A stretch of 64,000 bases of DNA. Origin: Mycolicibacterium aichiense. GTDB lineage: Bacteria; Actinomycetota; Actinomycetes; Mycobacteriales; Mycobacteriaceae. How positions within the stretch are numbered: position 1 is the stretch's first letter; each line of letters starts with the position of its first letter. The translations under genes were made by a program, and so were the position numbers. The stretch is taken from NCBI RefSeq assembly GCF_010726245.1, contig NZ_AP022561.1, positions 3,596,001 through 3,660,000 of the forward strand. Reading direction: 5' to 3'. Shown here in pieces: positions 37,837 to 47,704 of this stretch. The notes beneath the pieces are model-generated. The model saw only the letters and a list, made by a program, of their open reading frames with translations, was not told the DNA's origin and did not search any database.

Positions 37837-37842
37837 AGCTTA
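37837..37842 (-). promoter_or_regulatory. -10 element (TAAGCT) for the leaderless subI leader transcript
   Basis: TAAGCT on the minus strand fits the mycobacterial TANNNT -10 consensus. It ends seven bases before the leader peptide ATG, the spacing expected if transcription starts at the A of that ATG. Confidence 0.65.
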
Positions 37843-37873
37843 ACAGAGTTCCGGTCGGCGACCGGCGGTGGTA

Positions 37874-37951
37874 TCAGCGGTTGACCAGCCACAGCACGAT
37901 GATCAAGACCAGCAGGACCACCAGTGCGAGCGTGACGCGGGAACGTGGCAT
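37874..37951 (-). CDS. 25-residue single-helix membrane microprotein
   Basis: ATG at 37951 to TGA at 37874-37876. The product is MPRSRV, a run of about 17 hydrophobic residues (TLALVVLLVLIIVLWLV), then NR. AGGAG lies eight bases upstream and overlaps the end of the 64-residue gene, giving a tight two-gene unit with translational coupling. The charge pattern (basic at both ends of one helix) fits a small inner-membrane protein. Too short for ordinary gene callers; function unknown. Confidence 0.6.
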   Translation of the reverse strand: MPRSRVTLALVVLLVLIIVLWLVNR

Positions 37952-37956
37952 CCCGG

Positions 37957-38151
37957 TCACTCCTGTCGCCGGTCGGCGTGACGCACCCGGCGTACCAGCC
38001 GCATGCCGTTACCGAGGAGCGCATCGATCACCACCGCGATGCCGTAGGCGAGCAGCAGCACGACGGGCATCACGATGATGGTCTGCACCACGAAACCCAG
38101 TCCGGACAACCACAGTTCGACGCCGTCCCACCAGCTCAGCACTGCCTGCAT
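37957..38151 (-). CDS. Small membrane protein (Rv2401A-like position)
   Basis: 64 residues. An amphipathic start (MQAVLSWWDGVELWLSGL) runs into a long hydrophobic stretch (VVQTIIVMPVVLLLAYGIAVVIDALL, about 21-46), then a strongly basic tail RLVRRVRHADRRQE. One or two membrane segments, tail inside. M. tuberculosis has a small membrane protein gene at this place. The TGA lies six bases before the ATG of the 25-residue gene. The frame upstream to 39090 is antisense to the trehalase and not real. Confidence 0.72.
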   Translation of the reverse strand: MQAVLSWWDGVELWLSGLGFVVQTIIVMPVVLLLAYGIAVVIDALLGNGMRLVRRVRHADRRQE

Positions 38152-38259
38152 CGCTCCAGCGTAGGCGGTGCCGTCTGCGGGTCTTTGCCGCGGTAACAGC
38201 AAAGCCACGGATCGGGGCATAAGTAGACGGCAACCCGGTCGGCGTTCGATGATGTCCAG

Positions 38260-40266
38260 ATGGTCCTCCAAGCCCAGCCAGCCGGTGAGAACACCGACGC
38301 CGTGCGCGTCCAGGCGCCGTTGTCCGTGACCGCCCCGGTGCCTTATGCCTCGCCGGCTGCGCTGCGCAACCCGTTCCCGCCGATCGCGGACTACGGCTTC
38401 CTGTCCGACTGCGAGAACACCTGCCTGATCTCGTCGGCGGGCGCCGTCGAGTGGCTGTGCGTTCCCCGGCCGGACTCCCCCAGCGTGTTCGGAGCGATCC
38501 TGGACCGCGGCGCCGGGCACTTCCGGCTGGGCCCCTACGGGGTGTCGGTTCCGGCAGCCCGCCGCTATCTGCCCGGCAGCCTCATCCTGGAGACCACCTG
38601 GCAGACGCACACCGGCTGGCTGATCGTTCGTGAAGCACTCGTGATGGGCCCCTGGCACGACATCGAAACCCGGTCGCGGACGCACCGGCGCACACCGATG
38701 GACTGGGATGCCGAGCACATCCTGCTGCGCACGGTGCGCTGTGTGAGCGGCACGGTCGAGGTGGTGATGAACTGCGAGCCGTCCTTCGACTACGGCCGGG
38801 TCAATGCCGCCTGGGAGTACTCGGCCAATGCCTACGGCGAGGCGATCGCGCGGGCCAGGACGGATCCCGACGCGAATCCCACGCTGCGGCTGACCACGAA
38901 CCTGCGCATCGGCCTCGAGGGCCGCGAAGCCCGCGCCCGCACCCGGCTCAAGGAAGGCGACAACGTCTTCGTCGCGCTGTCCTGGTCGAAGCACCCGGCG
39001 CCGCAGACGTACGAAGAAGCCGCCGACAAGATGTGGCAGACCAGCGAGGCGTGGCGCCAGTGGATCAACATCGGCGATTTCCCCGACCATCCGTGGCGGT
39101 CGTATCTGCAGCGCAGCGCGCTCACACTCAAGGGTCTGACGTATTCACCGACCGGGGCGCTGCTGGCCGCGTCCACCACGTCGCTTCCGGAAACGCCTCA
39201 GGGTGAACGCAACTGGGACTACCGCTACGCCTGGGTGCGGGACTCGACGTTCGCGTTGTGGGGCCTCTACACCCTCGGCCTGGACCGCGAGGCCGACGAC
39301 TTCTTTGCCTTCATCGCCGACGTGTCGGGAGCCAACAATGGCGAACGGCACCCGCTGCAGGTGATGTACGCCGTCGGCGGGGAGCGCGAACTGGTCGAGG
39401 AAGAGCTTCACCACCTCTCCGGCTACGACAACGCCAGGCCGGTGCGCATCGGCAACGGTGCGTACAACCAGATGCAGCACGACATTTGGGGCACCATGCT
39501 GGACTCGGTGTATCTGCACGCCAAGTCGCGCGAGCAGATCTCCGATCAGCTGTGGCCGGTACTCAAGGAGCAGGTCGAAGAGGCGATCAAACACTGGAAG
39601 GAACCCGACCGGGGCATCTGGGAAGTGCGCGGCGAACCGCAGCACTTCACCTCGTCGAAGGTGATGTGCTGGGTGGCGCTCGATCGCGGCTCCAAGCTGG
39701 CCGAGCTGGTCGGCGAGAAGAGCTACGCGCAGCAGTGGCGGGCGATCGCCGAGGAGATCAAGGCCGACATCCTGACGCACGGCGTCGACGACCGCGGCGT
39801 GCTCACCCAGCGCTACGGCGACGACGCCCTGGACGCGTCACTGCTGTTGGTGCCGTTGGTGCGGTTCCTGCCGTCCGACGACCCGCGGGTGCGGGCCACC
39901 GTGCTGGCGATCGCCGACGAGCTCACCGAGGACGGGCTGGTACTGCGCTACCGCGTCGAGGAGACCGACGACGGCCTATCCGGCGAGGAGGGGTCGTTCA
40001 CGATCTGCTCGTTCTGGCTGGTGTCTGCGCTGGTCGAGATCGGCGAGGTCAGCCGGGCCCGGCATCTGTGCGAGCGGCTGCTGTCCTTTGCCAGCCCGCT
40101 GCATCTGTACGCCGAGGAGATCGAACCGCGCACCGGCCGGCACCTGGGTAACTTCCCGCAGGCGTTCACCCACCTGGCGTTGATCAATGCCGTGGTGCAC
40201 GTGATCCGCGCCGAGGAAGAGGCCGACAGCACCGGGGTGTTCCAGCCGGCCAACGCCCCGATGTAG
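38260..40266 (+). CDS. GH15-family trehalase
   Basis: 668 residues. An N-terminal beta domain (IADYGFLSDCENTCLISSAGAVEWLCVPRPDSPSVF) and the (alpha/alpha)6 GH15 barrel contain RNWDYRYAWVRDSTFA and the acidic EEGSFTICSFWLVSAL and HLGNFPQAFTHLALINA motifs that hold the two catalytic carboxylates. The mycobacterial GH15 enzymes of this type (Rv2402 and its M. smegmatis homolog) hydrolyse trehalose to glucose. ATG at 38260. The stop sits in a hairpin that probably ends transcription. Confidence 0.92.
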   Translation: MVLQAQPAGENTDAVRVQAPLSVTAPVPYASPAALRNPFPPIADYGFLSDCENTCLISSAGAVEWLCVPRPDSPSVFGAILDRGAGHFRLGPYGVSVPAARRYLPGSLILETTWQTHTGWLIVREALVMGPWHDIETRSRTHRRTPMDWDAEHILLRTVRCVSGTVEVVMNCEPSFDYGRVNAAWEYSANAYGEAIARARTDPDANPTLRLTTNLRIGLEGREARARTRLKEGDNVFVALSWSKHPAPQTYEEAADKMWQTSEAWRQWINIGDFPDHPWRSYLQRSALTLKGLTYSPTGALLAASTTSLPETPQGERNWDYRYAWVRDSTFALWGLYTLGLDREADDFFAFIADVSGANNGERHPLQVMYAVGGERELVEEELHHLSGYDNARPVRIGNGAYNQMQHDIWGTMLDSVYLHAKSREQISDQLWPVLKEQVEEAIKHWKEPDRGIWEVRGEPQHFTSSKVMCWVALDRGSKLAELVGEKSYAQQWRAIAEEIKADILTHGVDDRGVLTQRYGDDALDASLLLVPLVRFLPSDDPRVRATVLAIADELTEDGLVLRYRVEETDDGLSGEEGSFTICSFWLVSALVEIGEVSRARHLCERLLSFASPLHLYAEEIEPRTGRHLGNFPQAFTHLALINAVVHVIRAEEEADSTGVFQPANAPM

Positions 40267-40280
40267 GCGGATGGCCTACA
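40262..40280. terminator. Terminator-like hairpin at the trehalase stop
   Basis: TGTAGGC (40262-40268), loop GGATG, GCCTACA (40274-40280): perfect 7-bp stem overlapping the trehalase TAG, between two convergent genes. A third TGTAGGC copy follows at 40291. No U-tract. Confidence 0.5.
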
Positions 40281-40305
40281 GATAGGCAGATGTAGGCGCA
40301 GGTCC

Positions 40306-40734
40306 TCACCCCAGCCGGTCATCCATCAACGCCGCCTCGACCCGTTCGAGGAGCGCCTTGGCGGCCATCGCACCCTGCCGATCTCCCCGCAGGCCGCTTT
40401 CCATGAGCTGAGCCCATTGCCGACGCAGGCGCTTGAGGTTGTCGGCGGCCCGATCGGTCGGGTACAGATTCACGCCGCGCGCGTCATGCGGATCGGCGCG
40501 GCGTTCGACGAAGCCGCGATTCTCCAGGCTCCGCAACGCGGTGGACATATTGCTGCGCTGCAGGCCGGTTGCCCGGGCGAGGTCGCTGGGCGTGACGCCC
40601 GGATGGTGGTCGATATGGCGCATCACGTGCGCTTCCGACGCCGTCAACTCGACGACGTCGGCGTAATCACCGAGCTTGAGCTCCCGGGCCACTCCGATGA
40701 TCGCCTCGGCGAGATCGGCCAACTCACCATCCAT
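40306..40734 (-). CDS. MarR-family transcriptional regulator
   Basis: 142 residues. The winged helix-turn-helix reads VMRHIDHHPGVTPSDLARATG, then LQRSNMSTALRSLENRGFVERR, with DPHDARGVNLYPTD as the wing, and flanking dimerisation helices. The ATG at 40734 has AGGA upstream; a TTG at 40740 is also open. Divergent from an MFS efflux gene across 70 bases that hold its likely operators. Confidence 0.92.
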   Translation of the reverse strand: MDGELADLAEAIIGVARELKLGDYADVVELTASEAHVMRHIDHHPGVTPSDLARATGLQRSNMSTALRSLENRGFVERRADPHDARGVNLYPTDRAADNLKRLRRQWAQLMESGLRGDRQGAMAAKALLERVEAALMDDRLG

Positions 40735-40752
40735 GGACAAATCCTAGCGCAT

Positions 40753-40786
40753 TAGTTATTGTTTGATAGTTATTTCTTCATAACTA
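40753..40786. promoter_or_regulatory. MarR operator candidates in the marR-MFS intergenic region
   Basis: TAGTTAT-N6-ATAACTA (40767-40786) is a perfect 7-bp inverted repeat. A third TAGTTAT copy lies at 40753-40759. The AT-rich dyad stands out in this GC-rich genome and lies between the two divergent starts, where a MarR repressor would silence both. Confidence 0.7.
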
Positions 40787-40804
40787 CCTAGACGAGGTTC
40801 TTTC

Positions 40805-42016
40805 ATGACGACCGCCACCCGGGACGCCCAGACCCACGAGACCGCCATCTCGCCGTGGCTGCTGGTGGTACTTGCCCTGCTCAATGCGGTCGCACCGGTC
40901 GCCACCGACCTCTATCTGCCCGCCTTCCCCGAGATGACTGCCGAACTGCAGGCCAGCGCCACGGCCGTGCAGCTGACCCTGACGGCGTTCCTGCTCGGGC
41001 TGACGTTCGGTCAATTGCTGTTCGGCCCCCTCTCTGACCGGCTCGGCCGACGCAACCCGCTGATCGTCGGCGCGCTGCTGTGCGTGCTGGCCAGCGTCGT
41101 CGCCGCCACAGCCCCCAACATCGCCATCCTCATCGCAGCCCGGTTCGCTCAAGGCTTCACCGGTGCCGCGGGCATGGTCATCGGTCGCGCGGTGATCTCC
41201 GACCTCGCTGTCGGCAAAAGCGCCGGGCGGGCGTTCAGCTTGATGATGATCGTCGGCGGCGTGGCGCCGGTGGTCGCACCGTTCGCCGGCGGACTGCTGG
41301 TCGGCCCGGCCGGCTGGCGCGGCATCCTCTGGGTCGTCTGCGGCCTCACGGTGGCCATGCTGGTCGCAACCGTGGCCGTGGTGCGCGAGTCACACCCCGC
41401 TCATCGCCGAGCCGAATTGAAAGCCGATGCTGCGCAGGGCATCTCACCGTGGACAGCACTACGATCCCGGGCCTACATCGCCAACACGCTGGCCTTCGCA
41501 TTCGGCTTCTCGGTGATGATGGCCTACATCTCGGCCTCACCGTTCGTCTACCAGGTGATGGTCGGGCTCACCCCGACGCAGTACGGCGTCGCGTTCGGCA
41601 TCAACGCACTGGGCATCGTCAGCGTCAGCTCGCTGTCGGCGCGGCTGAACCAGCGCATCGCCACCGCGAAGCTGCTGGGTGTGGGTCTGGGCCTGACCAT
41701 GGCGGCCACGCTGGTCCTCCTCGGCCTGGTCCTCACCGGGGCACCGGCATGGTTGATTCCCATCCCGATCTTCGTGGCCGTCGCATCCCAGGGCCTGATC
41801 CTCGGCAATGCCACCGCGCTGGCCCTTGCCGCCGTCCCCCGCGCGGCAGGCACGGGGTCGGCCGGCCTCGGCGCGCTGCAGTTCGGACTCGGCGCCGCCG
41901 TCTCACCCCTGGTCAGCCTGGGCGGAGAGCACACCGCCCTGCCGCTGGCAATCGTGATGGTGACCCTGGCGGTGCTGGCGCTGGCTGCCTTCCTCGTCGG
42001 CCGCCGGGCCAGCTGA
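40805..42016 (+). CDS. Bcr/CflA-type multidrug efflux MFS transporter
   Basis: 403 residues with 12 membrane helices. The family signature is at the start: PVATDLYLPAFPEM, TLTAFLLGLTFGQLLFGPLSDRLGRRNP. Proton-driven drug/H+ antiporter. Divergent from the MarR gene that probably represses it. ATG at 40805; the ribosome site is GAGGTTC. Confidence 0.92.
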   Translation: MTTATRDAQTHETAISPWLLVVLALLNAVAPVATDLYLPAFPEMTAELQASATAVQLTLTAFLLGLTFGQLLFGPLSDRLGRRNPLIVGALLCVLASVVAATAPNIAILIAARFAQGFTGAAGMVIGRAVISDLAVGKSAGRAFSLMMIVGGVAPVVAPFAGGLLVGPAGWRGILWVVCGLTVAMLVATVAVVRESHPAHRRAELKADAAQGISPWTALRSRAYIANTLAFAFGFSVMMAYISASPFVYQVMVGLTPTQYGVAFGINALGIVSVSSLSARLNQRIATAKLLGVGLGLTMAATLVLLGLVLTGAPAWLIPIPIFVAVASQGLILGNATALALAAVPRAAGTGSAGLGALQFGLGAAVSPLVSLGGEHTALPLAIVMVTLAVLALAAFLVGRRAS

Positions 42017-42071
42017 GCCGGTCTAACCGAACGAGAGCCGTTGCACGGCAAACCCTTCTAGGGTCGCGCGA

Positions 42072-42773
42072 TTACTTCTTCGCCGCATTCTTGATCATGT
42101 CCGCGGCGATGGCCCTGGCCTCGTCGTCGATGGAATTACTACACGCCCAAGCCTCGACCACCACGTTGGACGCCGAGGTCAGGGCGTGCTGGCAGCCCCA
42201 TCCGCCGGCGTTGCGCTGAGTGGAGACCTGGGTCAGGATGTCGCCGCTCACATCCGCGGTGTCGATCCTCCAGGTGGAGTGCACGTCGGAGTTGTCGATG
42301 TCGATCGACGTGCCTCCGCACTTCTGCCACGTGGTGCGGGACTTCTCGACAAACGCCGTCGCCTTCTCACTCGACGGGTAGAGCACCGCGATCTGCTCGA
42401 CCCAGTGCTCGTTGTCGGTTGTCGGCTCCTGGAGCACCTGGTCACGGACCGCGGACCAGCCGCTGCCTTGGTACACCATCTGTTCGGCACCGTAGATCGC
42501 CGCAAGGCAGTCGACGTCCGACACTCCGTCGGAGTTGTCGCTCATGTTTTGCGAGGACGCGGTCATCCGGATCCCGGTGGCACCCATGATGCCGTTCACC
42601 TCGCCCGCAGTCAGCAGCACCCGGTCGAGGTCGGACTCGGTGAGGGTGGGGACGTCGAACATCTCGAGATCGGCGCTATCGCCGCGCAGTGCCGTGCCCC
42701 CGACGGTGGACACACATCCGGACAGCAGCGCGCTGACCACAAGGGCGGCGCAGAACACCAGCATGCGGCTCAC
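42072..42773 (-). CDS. Lipoprotein with PknH-like extracellular sensor domain
   Basis: 233 residues. Signal with lipobox LLSGC (Cys about 20). The mature part follows the PknH C-terminal/LppH-type sensor fold: LTESDLDRVLLTAGEVNGIMG, a central Trp/Cys core and ACSNSIDDEARAIAADMI. Four cysteines (DCLAAIYG, WQKCGG, GCQHAL, ACSNS) fit the two disulfides of that domain. The next gene upstream is a paralog, and both lie where lppR is in M. tuberculosis. Confidence 0.85.
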   Translation of the reverse strand: MSRMLVFCAALVVSALLSGCVSTVGGTALRGDSADLEMFDVPTLTESDLDRVLLTAGEVNGIMGATGIRMTASSQNMSDNSDGVSDVDCLAAIYGAEQMVYQGSGWSAVRDQVLQEPTTDNEHWVEQIAVLYPSSEKATAFVEKSRTTWQKCGGTSIDIDNSDVHSTWRIDTADVSGDILTQVSTQRNAGGWGCQHALTSASNVVVEAWACSNSIDDEARAIAADMIKNAAKK

Positions 42774-42820
42774 GCACGCATTGTCCCCCGGGTGACCCGA
42801 TCCGGTGACTCAACCTCGGA

Positions 42821-43507
42821 TCATCGTCCGTGGGCGACCTTGTCCAGCATGGTTGCGGCCAAGCTGGATGCCCGGTCCGCTGACCGTCGCTGACCGCCGG
42901 TGACCGCGGCGTCCACGTCCACCACGCAATCGGCCGCCAGCCCGATGGCGCGCTCGGTGGGGAATGTCGCATCCCCCTGATTGTCCGAGTTGACCACCGT
43001 CGCCGACAACATCGGACCATCGACTCTGACGTCGGTGACCTTCTGCCGCATCTCGGCGCCCCCGGGACCGGGCAGCGCGGAGCGCACCGTCGCGCCTTCG
43101 CACGCTTTCCATTGGCTGACGAAAGCACCGAACATCCGTTGCGCCTCGGTGTCGGAAGCGAATTGGACAACGCCGGCATCCACGCTGGACACGGTCTGGC
43201 CGCCACCGAAGTTCGAGAATTCCTGCCAGGCCGCCCGGCGCACGTCACCCACCTCGTACACCACGCGCATGAAGGGCGTCGCCGGCCCCAGACATTCGAT
43301 GGGGTTGGCGGCGGCATTGTCGCGAATTCCGTTGGGCAGGGCGTCGATCCCACCGACGGTTGGAGATTCACTGTCGGACAACGGATTTCCTGCTGCCCGG
43401 CTCACCTCCGCGCCGGTGGGCAGCACCTCGGACAGATCGCGCAGGACGACGGTCTGGTCCTGGCGCGCCGCAGATCCGTCGACCGTGCTCGTACAGCCCG
43501 CGAGCAC
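42821..43507 (-). CDS. Second PknH-sensor-type lipoprotein (LppR-like), signal peptide frameshifted
   Basis: The open frame starts at a GTG (43507) inside the lipobox (VLAGC), so no signal peptide is encoded in frame; 228 residues follow with the sensor-domain pattern (ECLGPATPFMRVVYEV, KACEGATV, AADCVVDVDAAV). An ATG at 43554 on the same strand begins MSFGG and stops early. One extra G in the G5 run (43541-43545) would join it to GRSIAGAVVGIAVLAGC, a textbook lipoprotein signal. The gene is thus either recently broken, phase-variable or affected by a sequence error. Confidence 0.75.
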   Translation of the reverse strand: MLAGCTSTVDGSAARQDQTVVLRDLSEVLPTGAEVSRAAGNPLSDSESPTVGGIDALPNGIRDNAAANPIECLGPATPFMRVVYEVGDVRRAAWQEFSNFGGGQTVSSVDAGVVQFASDTEAQRMFGAFVSQWKACEGATVRSALPGPGGAEMRQKVTDVRVDGPMLSATVVNSDNQGDATFPTERAIGLAADCVVDVDAAVTGGQRRSADRASSLAATMLDKVAHGR

Positions 43508-43540
43508 GGCGATACCGACTACGGCCCCAGCAATCGATCG

Positions 43541-43545
43541 CCCCC
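43541..43545 (-). other. Homopolymer G5 tract at the putative frameshift
   Basis: Five consecutive C on the plus strand (G on the coding strand). Lengthening to six restores one continuous frame from ATG 43554 to stop 42821 with an intact lipobox. Confidence 0.6.
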
Positions 43546-43578
43546 GAACGACATAATGGTCGCGTGTGATGAAATCCC

Positions 43579-45429
<1,851 letters not shown>

Positions 45430-45553
45430 GGGAAATCTCCTGCTCGGGTGGTGATTCGAGGGGACCCTCGGGTCTGTCCAGCGTATCGAGTTCAGCCCGG
45501 CCGGACACAATCGCGCGCCGCAACGCTGTCGCGATCCGCCTATGCTCATCAGA

Positions 45554-46150
45554 ATGGCGTCGCAGTGGAGGACGTTTCAGAGACTCGCGGAGCACCTCGT
45601 CTTCAACGAGGCGCCCAAGTTCATTCGACAGTTGCCGATACCCCAGGCCGTACCGCGGACCATCCAGCAGGGCCTCAAGCTGGGCCTCGAAGTCCTGGTG
45701 GCCAGCACCACCCCGATCGACCAGCCCGCCGCGATCACCGCGGGCCGCCCGGTCACGGACAACAGTGTCCCGACCGCGCATCGCGCCCGCCGGCTGGTCT
45801 ACGCACCCGACCTTGACGGCCGGGCTGACCCCGGCGAGGTGGTGTGGACCTGGGTGGTCTACGAGGACGACCCGACCAAGGGCAAGGACCGCCCGGTGCT
45901 GGTCGTCGGCCGGGACCGCCGGACCCTGCTGGGTCTGATGCTGTCCAGCCAGGCCCACCACGCCGGGGACCGCAACTGGATCGCGATCGGCTCGGGCGGT
46001 TGGGACTACGACGGCCGCCCCAGCTGGGTACGGCTGGACCGGGTGCTCGACGTTCCCGAAGAGGGCATCCGTCGCGAGGGCGCGATTCTGGATCAGTCCA
46101 CCTTCGAGTTGGTCGCGGCTCGGCTGCGCGCCGAATACTCCTGGAGCTAG
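45554..46150 (+). CDS. PemK/MazF-like fold protein (Rv2405-like)
   Basis: 198 residues from the ATG at 45554 (another in-frame ATG at 45542). The C-terminal half reads [28 protein letters not shown], then the strand-rich [24 protein letters not shown], like the PemK/MazF barrel. An Arg/Pro-rich N-terminal region of about 90 residues is extra. No antitoxin gene is adjacent, so a classical toxin-antitoxin pair is not supported here. Divergent from lepA; overlaps the convergent CBS gene by 3 bp. Confidence 0.78.
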   Translation: MASQWRTFQRLAEHLVFNEAPKFIRQLPIPQAVPRTIQQGLKLGLEVLVASTTPIDQPAAITAGRPVTDNSVPTAHRARRLVYAPDLDGRADPGEVVWTWVVYEDDPTKGKDRPVLVVGRDRRTLLGLMLSSQAHHAGDRNWIAIGSGGWDYDGRPSWVRLDRVLDVPEEGIRREGAILDQSTFELVAARLRAEYSWS

Positions 46151-46581
46151 CCGCCCTGGGTGATGTAGGCCTGCAGATGCTGCTGCTCGGCCTGCAGCTG
46201 CTCCATCCGGTTCTTCACCACGTCCCCGATGCTGACGATGCCGACCAGTCGCCCGCCCTGCATCACCGGGACGTGGCGCACCCGGTTGTTGGTCATCAGC
46301 GCGCTCAGGTCGTCGATCTGGTCGTCGGGCGAGCACGTCACCAGGACCTTGCTCATGATGTCGGCGACCGCGCTGCGGAGCAGGTCCGGGCCGTGATCGT
46401 GCAGCGTGCGCACTACGTCGCGCTCCGAGACGATGCCCACCACGCCGCCGTCGCGGCCGACGACGACCATCGCGCCGATGTTGTGGATGACCAGCTCGGC
46501 CAGCAATCCGGTGACCGTGGTGGTCTCGGTGACCGTGGCCACCGTCGTTCCCTTACTGCGAAGGATGTCGGCGATACGCAT
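46147..46581 (-). CDS. CBS-pair domain protein (Rv2406c-like)
   Basis: 144 residues that are essentially two CBS motifs (about 1-65, MRIADILRSKGTTVATVTE...GIVSERDVVRTL; about 75-135, IMSKVLVTCSPDDQIDDLSALM...RHVPVMQGGRLVGIVSIGDVV). Such stand-alone pairs bind adenosyl ligands (ATP, AMP, SAM) and sense energy state. The ATG at 46581 starts the first CBS repeat. Confidence 0.9.
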   Translation of the reverse strand: MRIADILRSKGTTVATVTETTTVTGLLAELVIHNIGAMVVVGRDGGVVGIVSERDVVRTLHDHGPDLLRSAVADIMSKVLVTCSPDDQIDDLSALMTNNRVRHVPVMQGGRLVGIVSIGDVVKNRMEQLQAEQQHLQAYITQGG

Positions 46582-46699
46582 CGCCACCCCCTTGTGATGG
46601 ATGTCACACCAGGTTAAGGCTTGTGAGAGCGCCGGGGAAGCAAACCGCAACGGTTGCGTTAAGACAGAACAGGCCGACCACGAACACGAGGAGATCTGG

Positions 46700-47704
46700 A
46701 TGGGCACCTTGCCGAAGACGGAGTTGGGCGACGGCTTGACGGTCAGCGCGATCGGGTTCGGCGGCATGGCGCTGACGCCGGTCTACGGCGCGGTGGACGA
46801 CACCGAGTCACTGGCGACGCTGAACCACTGCCTCGATGTCGGGATGACCTTCATCGACACCGCCAACGTGTACGGCGGCGGCGCCAACGAGCGACTGATC
46901 GGCCAGGTACTGGCCGGCCGGCGCGACGAGGTCACGCTGGCGACGAAGTTCGGGATCGACGGCGACCCGACGACCGGCAAGCTCGCGGCCCGCGGTGATG
47001 CGGAGTACGTGCGGCGCTGCGTCGACGAGAGCCTGGGCCGGCTCGGCACCGACGTGATCGACTTGTATTACATGCACCGTCGCGACGTGTCGCTGCCGAT
47101 CGAGGAGACCGTCGGCGCCATGGCCGAGTTGGTCACGGCGGGCAAGGTGCGCCACCTCGGGCTGTCGGAGGTGACCGCTGACGAGTTGCGCGCCGCGGCT
47201 GCCGTACACCCGATCGCCGCGGTGCAGAGCGAATGGTCGATCTGGAGCCGCGACGTCGAACGCCACGTGGTGCCGGCTGCTGCCGAACTCGGCGTCGGCT
47301 TCGTGCCGTATTCGCCACTGGGGCGCGGATTCCTCACCGGGACCATCCGGTCGGTAGCCGACCTCTCCTCGGCCGGTGACTTCCGCAGCCGCATCCCACG
47401 CTTCGCCGATGATGTCTTGGACGCCAATCTTGCTGTGGTGCAGGTGGTCACCTCGATCGCCGACGAAGTGGGCGCGACGCCCGCGCAGGTGGCGCTGGCA
47501 TGGCTGCGGCAGCGCGCCGAGGTCCTCGGTGTGGCGTCGGTGCCGATCCCGGGCACGCGGCGCGCAGCACGCGTCGACGAGAACGCCGCGTCGCTGTCGG
47601 TGCAGCTCAATCCCGATCAAATGGTGGCCCTGGAGGCTGCCGGCGCGAGCGTGTCCGGCCACCGGTCTATTGATCCGAATTGGGTGTCATCGGCGCGGGA
47701 GTGA
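46700..47704 (+). CDS. Aldo/keto reductase
   Basis: 334 residues, TIM barrel. The catalytic tetrad is visible: Asp and Tyr in MTFIDTANVYGGG, Lys in VTLATKFG, His in DLYYMHRRD. The NADPH-binding tail is VPIPGTRRAARVDEN. ATG at 46700 with GGAG seven bases upstream. Substrate unknown. Its 3' end overlaps the convergent TetR gene by 38 bp. Confidence 0.93.
   Translation: MGTLPKTELGDGLTVSAIGFGGMALTPVYGAVDDTESLATLNHCLDVGMTFIDTANVYGGGANERLIGQVLAGRRDEVTLATKFGIDGDPTTGKLAARGDAEYVRRCVDESLGRLGTDVIDLYYMHRRDVSLPIEETVGAMAELVTAGKVRHLGLSEVTADELRAAAAVHPIAAVQSEWSIWSRDVERHVVPAAAELGVGFVPYSPLGRGFLTGTIRSVADLSSAGDFRSRIPRFADDVLDANLAVVQVVTSIADEVGATPAQVALAWLRQRAEVLGVASVPIPGTRRAARVDENAASLSVQLNPDQMVALEAAGASVSGHRSIDPNWVSSARE

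Noticed and set aside
37737..38024. 95-codon minus frame as a single protein
   Set aside because: Only its last 30 codons, after a -10 box and ATG at 37829, make sense as the cysteine leader peptide. The upstream part overlaps the two small membrane genes in another frame.
45554..46150. Toxin-antitoxin system
   Set aside because: The PemK/MazF-like fold is plausible, but no antitoxin gene is adjacent and the protein has a long extra N-terminal region.
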